64,000 nucleotides of DNA, taken from positions 1 to 64,000 of the forward strand of contig OMYT01000002.1 of NCBI GenBank assembly GCA_900315315.1, read 5' to 3'. A program made the translations under genes and the position numbers. This DNA is from an uncultured Eubacteriales bacterium. GTDB taxonomy: Bacteria > Bacillota > Clostridia > Christensenellales > Aristaeellaceae. A model generated the notes under the pieces. The model had not been told where the DNA came from, did not search any database, and was given only the letters and a program-made list of their open reading frames with translations. The stretch's first letter is position 1. Each line of letters starts with the position of its first letter. Below are positions 17,547-26,000 of the stretch, piece after piece.

Positions 17547-17633
17547 GCAGTAGTTTTCTGCTATACTGATATTGCAGAATTGTCAGTCTGCTGTTCATTT
17601 ATTTTTCGTCTCCGGTTTTTGGAGGAAGCCAAT

Positions 17634-18686
17634 ATGAAGAAAATGAAACGAAGATTACGGGCAATGGCTGTTTTGACAGTTATCCTCAGCCTGATCGGAA
17701 CAGGGATGCCTGCTCCCGCCGAGGATGCAGAAAAGGCAGAACCCGCCGTCCGGTTTGATCTGACCCTCGATTCCTATGTTCCGAAGAAGGATCACTACAA
17801 TTTCTTCTTCACCTATAAAACGGTCCATGCCTGGTGGGATGCGGTTGCCATGGGGATGGAGGATGCCCAGAGGCAGTTTCTGAGCCGCGGAATCGTCGTT
17901 ACCTATGAATATCTTGCACCGGAAGCTGCTTCAGCCGAGGATCAGAAGAACCGCCTGCTTGCAGCCGCGCGGAATAGCGATTACGACGTGATCGGCGTCG
18001 ATGTGGCGGATGAATCGGTCATTTCTCCCGTACTGGATCAGCTGGCAGACGCCGGGATCCGTGTCATGACCTTTTCCAGTTCCGACGCTGCACCCGGGTG
18101 CAAGCGGATCGCCTATGTCGGAAATACCCATAACTATACAGACGGCGCCAAACTGGCCGAAGCGCTGTGCGAAAAGCTCGGCGGAAAAGGGAAAACCGCC
18201 GTGCTTGTCGGAACAAAAGGCGCTCCGTGTCACGAGGACCGGGCAAAGGGCGTCCGGGATACTATTGCCAAATATCCGGATATGGAGATTGTCGCCGTAG
18301 AATATGACCAGGACAGTATCCCTCTGGCTTATGACCTGACGATGAAAATTCTTGACGATCATCCGGATCTCAGCGGGCTCGTCTGCTGCAATATGAGCAA
18401 TCCGGTGGGCGCAGCCCGGGCTGTGATGGAAAGAGGACAGGATACTGTGATCGTCGGCATGGATCACGACCGGGAAGCCCTCCGGGATCTTCGTGACGGC
18501 GTGATTTACTGTCTCGGCATTCAGGACTGCTATTCCATCGGGTTTGATACGCTGCAGATCGCCGTCAAAATTGCCGATGACGTGATGCCCGGAACCCTGT
18601 ACCCGGAAAAAACAGAAGAAACAACAACCATCATATTCCAGCAGGACGCAGAGAAAATGCTGGAACTCCTTTACGGTGAATTCTGA
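17634..18686 (+). CDS. Orphan periplasmic-binding-like sugar receptor (ribose-binding superfamily)
   Basis: 350 residues. The ATG at 17634 follows TGGAGGAAGCC; signal peptide MKKMKRRLRAMAVLTVILSLI... The body is a type I periplasmic binding fold: AMGMEDAQRQFLSRGI, DVIGVDVADESVISPVLDQL, GKTAVLVGTKGAP, and hinge VIVGMDHDREALRDLRDG. No permease or ATPase lies nearby. Between a kinase and a diguanylate cyclase, it more likely senses than transports. A terminator separates it from the kinase. Confidence 0.85.
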   Translation: MKKMKRRLRAMAVLTVILSLIGTGMPAPAEDAEKAEPAVRFDLTLDSYVPKKDHYNFFFTYKTVHAWWDAVAMGMEDAQRQFLSRGIVVTYEYLAPEAASAEDQKNRLLAAARNSDYDVIGVDVADESVISPVLDQLADAGIRVMTFSSSDAAPGCKRIAYVGNTHNYTDGAKLAEALCEKLGGKGKTAVLVGTKGAPCHEDRAKGVRDTIAKYPDMEIVAVEYDQDSIPLAYDLTMKILDDHPDLSGLVCCNMSNPVGAARAVMERGQDTVIVGMDHDREALRDLRDGVIYCLGIQDCYSIGFDTLQIAVKIADDVMPGTLYPEKTEETTTIIFQQDAEKMLELLYGEF

Positions 18687-18703
18687 GATCAGAAGGTGCA
18701 CGC

Positions 18704-20149
18704 ATGAAACGGTCGAATCTTTTCCCCGTCCTGATTGGCGCAGTCATCGTTGTGCTCATCGTGACAGCCGCGACGCTCTGGATGAGCGCCGGCGCACGCA
18801 AGGCAACGGACGATGCTGTGGGAAAAGTCAGCGAATTTTACCTGGAAGAGCTGGCAGGACGCAGAAGCCAGGTTGTGACCCGCTTCTTTGAAACAAACGC
18901 GGATCAGATGCAGCGTGCCATGGCATTGATGAAGCAGGAAGACCTTGCATCCCTGAAAGCGCTGAGATCCTTCATCGGGCGTGTGGAAGCCCTGTACGGG
19001 CTGGAACTGTTTGCCGTTGCCGATGAAGATAACGTTGTCTATACAGAGCATACTACCTATACGGGCGGAAGCCGCCATGCATTTCTTTCTGATGAATTGT
19101 CTCACAGCCGAACGATCACGACGAATGCCGCCTACGGCGGCGGCAAGGAGATCTGCCTTTCACTCCCCATCACGGACCGGGCCTTCAATGGGAAAAGGCT
19201 GAAGACCTGTTTTATTGAAATCAGCATGGATGACATTGTCAGTATGCTGGCCTTCAATACCCGGGAGAGCGGGACCCACTTCAGCCTTTATTATGAGAAC
19301 GGTGAAAACCTGACCGGCCTTGATTTCGGCCCCGTCAGCGCAAAACAGAATCTGTTTACATTCATGCACCAATATCTGACTGCAGATGAAGCTGAAACCC
19401 TTTCCGGGAACTTCAAAGACAGGATCGCCGGTAAAGCGCAATTTACCTTCTCCGGCGTTAAGCAGCTGCTGTATTATTCACCGATTCCCGAAACCGGCTG
19501 GATGATCACCGTGCTGATTCCCGAAAACCTGATTTATGACCAGATCGGGGGCATCCGGGAAGAAACAATGACCCGCAGTACAATCCAGATTCTGATTACC
19601 TGCGCCTCCCTGCTGATCTTCTTCGGCGTGCTTGCTGTGCGGGCACGAAGGGAATCCAGGGCCTTGCTGGAACAGGAGCGGAAGATCGCGGTGCGGGATT
19701 CGCTGACAGGAGTCGGGAACAAATATGCCTATACACAAAAACAAAACGCGGTTGATCAGGATATCCGGAGCGGGAATATCAGGCCGTTTGCCCTTGTTGT
19801 CTGCGACCTGAACGGGCTGAAACAGGTAAACGATACCAAGGGTCATACCGCGGGAGACGCCTATATCCGCGAGGCAAGCCGGCTGATCTGTGACCTGTAC
19901 AAACACAGTCCGGTCTATCGGATCGGCGGGGATGAATTTGTCATTTTCCTGGAGGGCACGGATTATGAGCAGCGCAACGAACTGCTTGAGAGTCTGGACA
20001 GCCGGATGGATGAAAACGCCAAAGCCGGCGGCGTTGTGATCGCCGCCGGTATGGCGGAATATCAGTCGGAGGATGAGCATCTCTTTGATGCCTTCAGCCG
20101 TGCTGACAAACGGATGTATGAACGAAAAAAGCTGCTGAAAAATGCCTGA
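18704..20149 (+). CDS. Membrane diguanylate cyclase (CACHE sensor plus GGDEF)
   Basis: 481 residues: N-terminal helix (8-28), extracellular CACHE-like sensor (30-275), second helix (about 288-310), then a GGDEF domain (about 325-478) with RDSLTGVGNKYAY and the intact catalytic GGDEF at 408-412. It should make cyclic di-GMP in response to an external signal. It starts 17 bases after the sugar-binding protein gene, so they are probably one transcript; the binding protein may present ligand to its sensor. Confidence 0.9.
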   Translation: MKRSNLFPVLIGAVIVVLIVTAATLWMSAGARKATDDAVGKVSEFYLEELAGRRSQVVTRFFETNADQMQRAMALMKQEDLASLKALRSFIGRVEALYGLELFAVADEDNVVYTEHTTYTGGSRHAFLSDELSHSRTITTNAAYGGGKEICLSLPITDRAFNGKRLKTCFIEISMDDIVSMLAFNTRESGTHFSLYYENGENLTGLDFGPVSAKQNLFTFMHQYLTADEAETLSGNFKDRIAGKAQFTFSGVKQLLYYSPIPETGWMITVLIPENLIYDQIGGIREETMTRSTIQILITCASLLIFFGVLAVRARRESRALLEQERKIAVRDSLTGVGNKYAYTQKQNAVDQDIRSGNIRPFALVVCDLNGLKQVNDTKGHTAGDAYIREASRLICDLYKHSPVYRIGGDEFVIFLEGTDYEQRNELLESLDSRMDENAKAGGVVIAAGMAEYQSEDEHLFDAFSRADKRMYERKKLLKNA

Positions 20150-20260
20150 CCGGATTTTCGACCGAACAGGCTTCAATCCGATATGTTGTCAGTGTGGGAA
20201 ACTACGGAAAAAAGGCACAATCTGAGAGCGGGGAAACGACAATACAAGGATGGGATCACA

Positions 20261-20290
20261 GAGGGCACATTTTGTGCCCTCCATGGTTTT
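20261..20290 (+). terminator. Terminator-like hairpin after the diguanylate cyclase region
   Basis: GAGGGCACA-ttt-TGTGCCCTC stem followed by CATGGTTTT. It resembles the terminator at 17515-17546. Confidence 0.65.
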
Positions 20291-20323
20291 CTCGGCGATA
20301 AACCTGTATACTTAAAGATAATA

Positions 20324-20520
20324 ATGCGCAGGTTTCCCGATATGGATAAATCGGACAAAAAACAAACGGAGGCGGCTGCTGTGCCAAAAGAAAATGTATT
20401 GAACTTTTCAGATGAAGATGTAGAGGTACAGTGCTCTATGAAGGTAACTGCACCTATGCGGACCTGGCGGATGCCGTGAAACCGGCCGCACAGTCTCGAA
20501 GGTGGAGATCTTTAATTGCC
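20324..20520 (+). pseudogene. Frameshifted remnant of a small gene, unrecognised
   Basis: Two successive frames look coding: the first reads MDKSDKKQTEAAAVPKENVL (from 20343) and stops at 20479; the second, from about 20431, reads LYEGNCTYADLADAVKPAAQ and then degenerates. A shift of one or two bases near 20430 would join them. No family was recognised. Confidence 0.3.
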
Positions 20521-20535
20521 AAACGGCGGGCTGAC

Positions 20536-20934
20536 TTACAGTTTGAAACCGGTGAACATGGCCTGGGCGATATCCTTGCCCAGGTCATCTTTGATGTCAA
20601 TGCGGTAAACGCAGCTGCTGCGGCCGCTTTTGATGCAGGTCGCCGTGGAGATGAGGCGGGTGCCTTTGCTCGCGTTCAGGAAGCTGAGGCTGACCTGCTG
20701 GGCCACGGTGGGACGGTGGGCATTCACGGAGGCGACGGCGAAGGTGAAGTCCGCCAGCGCGAGAATGGCGCCGCCCATGACGCCGCCTTCCGCATTCTGG
20801 TGGCGGACGGAGAGGTTGACGGCGCAGACGGCGCCGTCTTCGGTGAGGGCTTCCAGGGTGAAGCCGTTGTCGGTGGCGAAATGATCATTAGTGAAGAATG
20901 ATTTTGCTTCCTGCAAAGTGGAAAATGTAGCCAT
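20536..20934 (-). CDS. PaaI-family hotdog thioesterase
   Basis: 132 residues with the hotdog-fold signature: GFTLEALTEDGAVCAVNLSV, the catalytic loop AEGGVMGGAILALADFTFAV with the Asp on the central helix, and VSLSFLNASKGTRLISTA. It likely hydrolyses acyl-CoA or acyl-carrier thioesters, as in discarding stalled products. The ATG at 20934 was chosen by AGAAAGGA upstream; a longer frame runs through a repeat element. It lies some 2 kb from the NRPS, so a proofreading role is conceivable but not shown. A decayed copy of its 3' end lies at 11405-11520. Confidence 0.85.
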   Translation of the reverse strand: MATFSTLQEAKSFFTNDHFATDNGFTLEALTEDGAVCAVNLSVRHQNAEGGVMGGAILALADFTFAVASVNAHRPTVAQQVSLSFLNASKGTRLISTATCIKSGRSSCVYRIDIKDDLGKDIAQAMFTGFKL

Positions 20935-20965
20935 TGTTTTTTCCTTTCTCTGGGGGCTAAATGAG

Positions 20966-20987
20966 TTTCGCGCCTGCGGGCGCGACC
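20966..20987. repeat. TTTCGCG..CGCGACC hairpin companion, copy 1
   Basis: CGCGCC-tgc-GGGCGCG hairpin directly attached to the 5' side of structured element copy 3. Similar blocks occur at 22809-22830 and 41612-41633. Confidence 0.5.
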
Positions 20988-21081
20988 AGGGCTTTCCGAG
21001 TGCCCGGGGCTGCCGCCCGTTCTTCGCTGAGAAAGAGCCACTGGCTCTTTCTCCGGGCGCTACGAACCCCTGGACCTTCGG
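20986..21081 (+). repeat. CTTTCCG/CCTTCGG structured element, copy 3 (long form)
   Basis: Closing stem CCAGGG/CCCTGG, GCTTTCCG on the 5' side, constant scaffold GCCCGGGGCTGCCGCCCG, internal perfect hairpin GAGAAAGAGCC-act-GGCTCTTTCTC, and 3' GGACC-TTC-GGTCC. It lies between two minus-strand genes (thioesterase and aroA) yet is in the plus orientation. Confidence 0.75.
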
Positions 21082-21135
21082 TCCCAATGTGAGTCAATTA
21101 TATGCGAGTATTTGCGTGACAGATTATACTAAAAA

Positions 21136-22344
21136 CTAATCTGTAAGAATGACGGGAATGCCCAGGGACTGCAGGCGTGACCAGTAGTCCGGGAAGGATT
21201 TGCGGACGGCTTCCGCGCCTTCGATTTCGCCTCCGGTGCGGGTGCAAAGGAGCGAGAGGGCCATGGCGATCCGGTGATCGTTATGGGAAGACAGCGGGCT
21301 GTCCGGAGCATGCGGATTTCCCGCGGGAACGGTGATCCGGTTTTCCTCCAGGCGGAGAGAGAAACCGAACTTCGCCATCTCTTCCGCCATGGCGGCGCCG
21401 CGGTCGCTTTCCTTGAAACGGAGGCGGCGGGTGCCGGTGAAGACGGCCCCATGGCAGAGCGCGGCGACAGCGAAGAGAACCGGTGCCAGATCCGGACAAT
21501 CGGCAATATCCACGGCGGGAGAGCCGGAGCGGAGGAGGGGAAAGAACTGCTCACAGACCCTGTCACCCTGCAGGCTTCCGGGATCGAGACCCGTCACATC
21601 CACGCTGCCGCCGATGCAGTTCAGGGCGAGAAAAAAGGCGGCATTGGAATAATCGCCTTCCACGACTGTATTTCCCGGACGGTACTCACTGTTTCCGGGA
21701 ATGATGAAGGTGTTTTCATCCGGCGTTTCCAGACGGACTCCGGCGGAGCGCAGGGCGGCGGCGGTCAGGTTCAGATAGGAACGGCTTTCCACCGGCGGAA
21801 CCAGGCGCAGTACACTGGGGCCGGAGAGAAGGGGCAGGGCGAAGAGCAGCCCCGTGACGAACTGGCTGGAGATATCGCCGGGCAGCACATACTCACCGGG
21901 CGTCAGCGTTCCTTCAACCAGAAGGGAGGTTTCCTGCTTTTCCAGACGAAGGCCGCGCTCCCGGCAGATCGATTCATAGACAGAGAGCGGACGGCTCAGG
22001 AGCATCGCACTGCCTTCCAGGCGCATCGGCTGACCGGAAAGAAGGCAGAGGGGGATCATGAAGCGCAGGGTGCTGCCGGACTCGCGGCAGCGCAGGAGCG
22101 CGGGGCCCGATTTCCGCGGATCACAACCGCGGAGGAAGACGGCGCTGCCTTCCCGGCGGACGGAAGCGCCGAGGGATTCCAGACAGTCCAGCGTCGCCAG
22201 AATGTCCTCGGAAGGATCAACGCCTTCGACCGTGCTTTCGCCGTCAGCGAGGCCCGCGCAGATCAGCAGCCGGTGGGCCATGGACTTCGAGGGCGGCGCG
22301 GCGACGGCGCCCCGGGCGATGCCGGGCCGGATGTTTGCTCTCAT
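21136..22344 (-). CDS. aroA: 3-phosphoshikimate 1-carboxyvinyltransferase (EPSP synthase)
   Basis: 402 residues. Joins phosphoenolpyruvate to shikimate-3-phosphate, the sixth shikimate step. Visible motifs: N-terminal APPSKSMAHRLLICAGLADG, the LRCRESGSTLRFMIPL region, GDISSQFVTGLLFALPLL, and the C-terminal RLRFKESDR and SHNDHRIAMAL motifs. Full length compared with the usual 420-430 residues. Its ATG overlaps the aroQ stop (ATGA), so the two are translationally coupled behind the aroQ promoter. Confidence 0.95.
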   Translation of the reverse strand: MRANIRPGIARGAVAAPPSKSMAHRLLICAGLADGESTVEGVDPSEDILATLDCLESLGASVRREGSAVFLRGCDPRKSGPALLRCRESGSTLRFMIPLCLLSGQPMRLEGSAMLLSRPLSVYESICRERGLRLEKQETSLLVEGTLTPGEYVLPGDISSQFVTGLLFALPLLSGPSVLRLVPPVESRSYLNLTAAALRSAGVRLETPDENTFIIPGNSEYRPGNTVVEGDYSNAAFFLALNCIGGSVDVTGLDPGSLQGDRVCEQFFPLLRSGSPAVDIADCPDLAPVLFAVAALCHGAVFTGTRRLRFKESDRGAAMAEEMAKFGFSLRLEENRITVPAGNPHAPDSPLSSHNDHRIAMALSLLCTRTGGEIEGAEAVRKSFPDYWSRLQSLGIPVILTD

Positions 22345-22784
22345 GAATTTGCCTCCGACAGATGATCGATCAGGAAATCGATGGCTTCAAGATAGCCGTT
22401 CAGGCCGTGACCGCAGATGGTCTTCACGCAGGCAGAACGGACGTAGCTGACGCGGCGGAATTCCTCCCGGGTATCCGGATCGGAAATGTGAACTTCTATC
22501 GCCGGAAGGGCAACAGCCTTCAGCGCGTCCAGAAGGGCGACGCTGGTATGGGTATAGGCGGCGGGATTGATCACGACGGCGTCCTGGGTGCCACAGGCCT
22601 GCTGGATCGCGTCCACGAGATCACCCTCATGGTTGGACTGATACAGGGTGATTTCAACGCCTTTATCGGCAGCGTGGCTGCGGATCATGGCGCAGAGATC
22701 GGCATAGGTCGTATGGCCGTAGATATCGGGCTCACGGATGCCCAGCATGTTGATGTTCGGGCCGTTGATAACGAGGATTTTCAT
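22341..22784 (-). CDS. aroQ: Type II 3-dehydroquinate dehydratase
   Basis: 147 residues. Motifs of the dodecameric type II enzyme: VINGPNINMLGIREPDIYG, the catalytic Tyr region, YQSNHEGDLVD, INPAAYTHTSVAL, and EVHISDPDTREEFR. Converts 3-dehydroquinate to 3-dehydroshikimate. The ATG at 22784 gives the family N-terminus MKILVINGPN, and GAAAGGG lies upstream. First gene of aroQ-aroA. Its promoter module (22835-22946) is shared with aroC. Confidence 0.95.
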   Translation of the reverse strand: MKILVINGPNINMLGIREPDIYGHTTYADLCAMIRSHAADKGVEITLYQSNHEGDLVDAIQQACGTQDAVVINPAAYTHTSVALLDALKAVALPAIEVHISDPDTREEFRRVSYVRSACVKTICGHGLNGYLEAIDFLIDHLSEANS

Positions 22785-22808
22785 ATGCGCATATACCCTT
22801 TCAGGAGA

Positions 22809-22830
22809 TTTCGCGCCTGCGGGCGTAACC
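22809..22830. repeat. TTTCGCG hairpin companion, copy 2
   Basis: TTTCGCGCC-tgc-GGGCGTAACC, nearly the same as 20966-20987, but here without the main structured element. It lies in the aroQ leader. Confidence 0.45.
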
Positions 22831-22834
22831 AAAT

Positions 22835-22946
22835 CGTGCTTCTTACGTTCCGGCTGGGTGGAGCATACACCCCGGGCCCGATGCTGTCAACGATTCTTCG
22901 GGTTTATAACGGTTCTCGTTGTGTTTTTATTGCGCGGAAAGCCCGC
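22835..22946 (-). promoter_or_regulatory. Shared aro promoter/operator module, aroQ copy
   Basis: On the minus strand: TTGACA (22885-22890 reversed), 17-base spacer, TATGCT (22862-22867), followed by CCACCC. The inverted repeat GGGTG-N7-CACCC covers the -10 box, which suits a repressor site. About 110 bases match 37066-37173 ahead of aroC, including a conserved AAAACACAACG segment upstream of the -35. Confidence 0.8.
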
Positions 22947-22976
22947 GGGAAGCTGTGTATGATCTGCCTCTTTCTA

Positions 22977-23005
22977 TTGTGAATCAGCATTGAATCTGAT
23001 ATAAT
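22977..23005 (+). promoter_or_regulatory. Likely NRPS promoter
   Basis: TTGTGA (22977-22982), 17-base spacer, TATAAT (23000-23005), with CAGGAGG ahead of the ATG at 23047. It is separate from the divergent aroQ promoter. Confidence 0.7.
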
Positions 23006-23046
23006 TTTCTAACCTGTATAAAACAAATTCCGGCCAGGAGGATCGT

Positions 23047-26000
23047 ATGAGACTGCTTGATATCATTAATACATTGGCTCTTACACAGCCCGGGAAAACC
23101 GCTTTGAACGACTGCGGCGGAACGGCCGTGACCTACGCGCAGCTGATGGATCTGTCCGGGCGCGTATATCATTATCTGAAGGAGCGGGGCATCGGCCGGG
23201 AGGACATGGTGAACATCCTGCTGCCCCGCGGCACGGAGCCGTTCATTGCCATGATCGGCGTCTGGCGGGCAGGCGCGGCATGCGTCATCCTGGAGGAAGG
23301 CTATCCTGCCGAGCGGGTGAAGTTCATTCAGAGCGACTGCGGGTGCCGGCTGGTTATGGACGGGGCGGCCTGGCAGGAAGCGATGGCCTGCGAACCGCTG
23401 GAGGGCCGGGAAACTGTCGACGACCATGACGCCGCCTTCGCGGTATACACCTCCGGATCCACCGGCAATCCCAAAGGCGTGCTGCATGAGTACGGCAATG
23501 TGGACCGCGCGGCGGAGACTGACCTGACTATGACAGGATGTGCGTTGATTTCACCGCTGAATGTCGTTGCCGCCATCATCATCAGCACATCTGTGCTGCA
23601 TGACGGCGGAACGCTGTTTGTTATTCCTTATTCCGTCGTCAAGGATCCGTCAGCGGTAAGGGAATGCTTTGTCCGGTATGGGATTACCCAAACACTCTGT
23701 GCTCCGTCGGTCTTTCATCTGTTCAGGGATATCCCTTCCCTTGAGTTGATTATCGTTGCTTCTGAACCGGCTTACGGGATCCGGTCGGATGATCCGAAAC
23801 TGCAGGTGTATAACTTTTACGGCATGAGCGAGTCGGCATTTGTCATTGCGTACAAGAAACTGGATGAGCCCAATGAGATATCGCCGATCGGCCGGGCATG
23901 CCCCGGTGTTGTCATGACGCTCAGGGATGAAGAGGGAAAGCCTGTTCCGGACGGCGAGGAAGGAGAACTGTGCTTCGGGAACCCCTATGTGCGCGGATAT
24001 ATCGGTCTGCCGGAGCAGACCGCGAGGACGTTTGCAAACGGGGAGACGCGCACCGGGGATCTCGCGAAACGGCTGGAAAACGGCGACTATGTGGTGCTGG
24101 GCCGCATTGACGATATGATCAAAATCAACGGCAACCGGGTGGAGCCGGCGGAGGTAGAAGCCGCCGTGCGAAAGGTGACCGGACTGAAACAGGTCATGGC
24201 CAAAGGCTTTTCTGAAGGCAGTGCGGCCTACGTCTGCCTGTACTACACGGACGATGTGAAGATCGATGCGGCGGCGATCCGGGAGACGCTTCAGCAGCAT
24301 CTGCCGTATTACATGATTCCCTCGCATTTTATCCATCTGGATACGTTCCCCCGCACCGGGAGCGGAAAGCTGAGCCGCCGCATGCTGCCCCGGCCTGAAT
24401 TTGACTCCTCCGATGCCGAGTATTCAGCGCCCGACAGCGCCGCGGAGAAGGCACTGTGCGACACCATGGCCGCCGTACTGAAACTGGACCGCGTCAGCGC
24501 GGAAGCAGATTTCTATGCTCTGGGAGGCAGTTCTGTAACCTCTATGGAGCTTGTGAGCAAATGCCCTCTGCGGAGGCTGGACATCGGCATGATCTATCAG
24601 GGAAGGACGCCCCGGAAGATTGCGAAGATCTGGCAGGAGGCGATGCAGGCTGCAGACGCCGCGGCCGACCGCGACGCGGATCCCGAGAAGCCCTGTCCGC
24701 TGACGCAGACCCAGATGGGCATCTATGCCGAATGCGCGCGCCATCCTGGCGAGGCGATCTACAACAACCCGGTGCTGCTGCGCTTTCCGGCGGATACGGA
24801 CGCCGGCCGGCTTCAGCATGCTGTCGAGACGGCGGTGAAAGCCCATCCGGGGCTCTTTGCGCAGATCATACCGGACGAAAGCGGGCTTCCGGCGATGGTG
24901 TACCGCCCCGATTGGGCGGAGGAAGCCCTGTGTGAAATCACGGATTCAACGGAGGCGGCTTTCACTGCCCGGAAGAGCGCGCTGGCGGCGCCCTTCAACA
25001 TCCTTGAAGACCGGCTCTTCCGCATGGAGATTATCAGGACAGAGATGGCCGTCCGGCTGTTCGTGGACTGCCACCATATCGTTTTTGACGGTACCTCTGC
25101 GCACATCCTGTTTGACGATCTCGCCCGCGCATGGCAGGGCGAAGAAGCGGAGCCGGAGGGATACACTGCCTGGCATGCCGCGACGGATGAAGCCTCGCTG
25201 CGTGAAAGCGGCGCATATGTGAGCGCGAAATCATGGTATATGGAACAATTCGGCGACATCGAAGCGCCGTCGCTGCCCGAAGGGGATCACCATGGCGAGC
25301 AGCCTGTCTATGCGAACAAAACCATCCCGCTGACGACACCCGTCTCCGCACTCAGGAAATTCTGCGCGGAGCACGGGCTGACTGAAAACGTCGTGACAAC
25401 AGCGGCCTTCGGGGTACTGCTGTCCGGATATACCCGGGAAAAAGCGCCTGTATTCACCACCGTATACAACGGACGCAAGGACAGCCGGACCGGGCGTACC
25501 GTTTCCATGTTTGTAAAGACGCTGCCCTTGCGTTTCAATACCGCAGGCGACATTCCGGTGACGGATCTGTGCACCGCGGTGAAAGAACAGTTGCTGGGCG
25601 ATATGGCGAACGATATTTTTTCCTTTGCTGAATTGGCCGCTGCCACAGGGATTACCAGCGATGTAATGTTCGTCTGGCAGGATCAGATGCGCGCCGTGCC
25701 TCATCTGGACGGCGTAACGGCCGTGAAGGAGGACGTGCCCTTCAACGCTGCCGGCGCCATGCTTTCCGGGGAGCTGACGGCTGAAGGGGATCAGCTGGAC
25801 ATGCATATGGAATACCACGCGAACCGGTACAGCGGGCGCTTCATCGACGATTTTGCCGCCCGTTACAATCTGGTGCTGGAACAGATGATGCGCAGGGAAA
25901 ATCTTTCCGGGATCAGCCTGGTGTCCGATGAAGAAGTGCCGGCGCTGCTGCAGCTGTCCCGGGGCGAAACGATGCCTTATAACACAGGTGAAACCTGGCT

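Larger units (their letters stand above)
20150..20535. other. Intergenic region with a terminator and a degraded open frame
   Basis: Holds the terminator at 20261-20290 and a frame-broken coding relic at about 20324-20520. No intact gene could be supported. Confidence 0.5.

Noticed and set aside
21274-22365. Plus-strand frame opposite aroA
   Set aside because: aroA is complete on the minus strand; the plus frame is a mirror of its codons.
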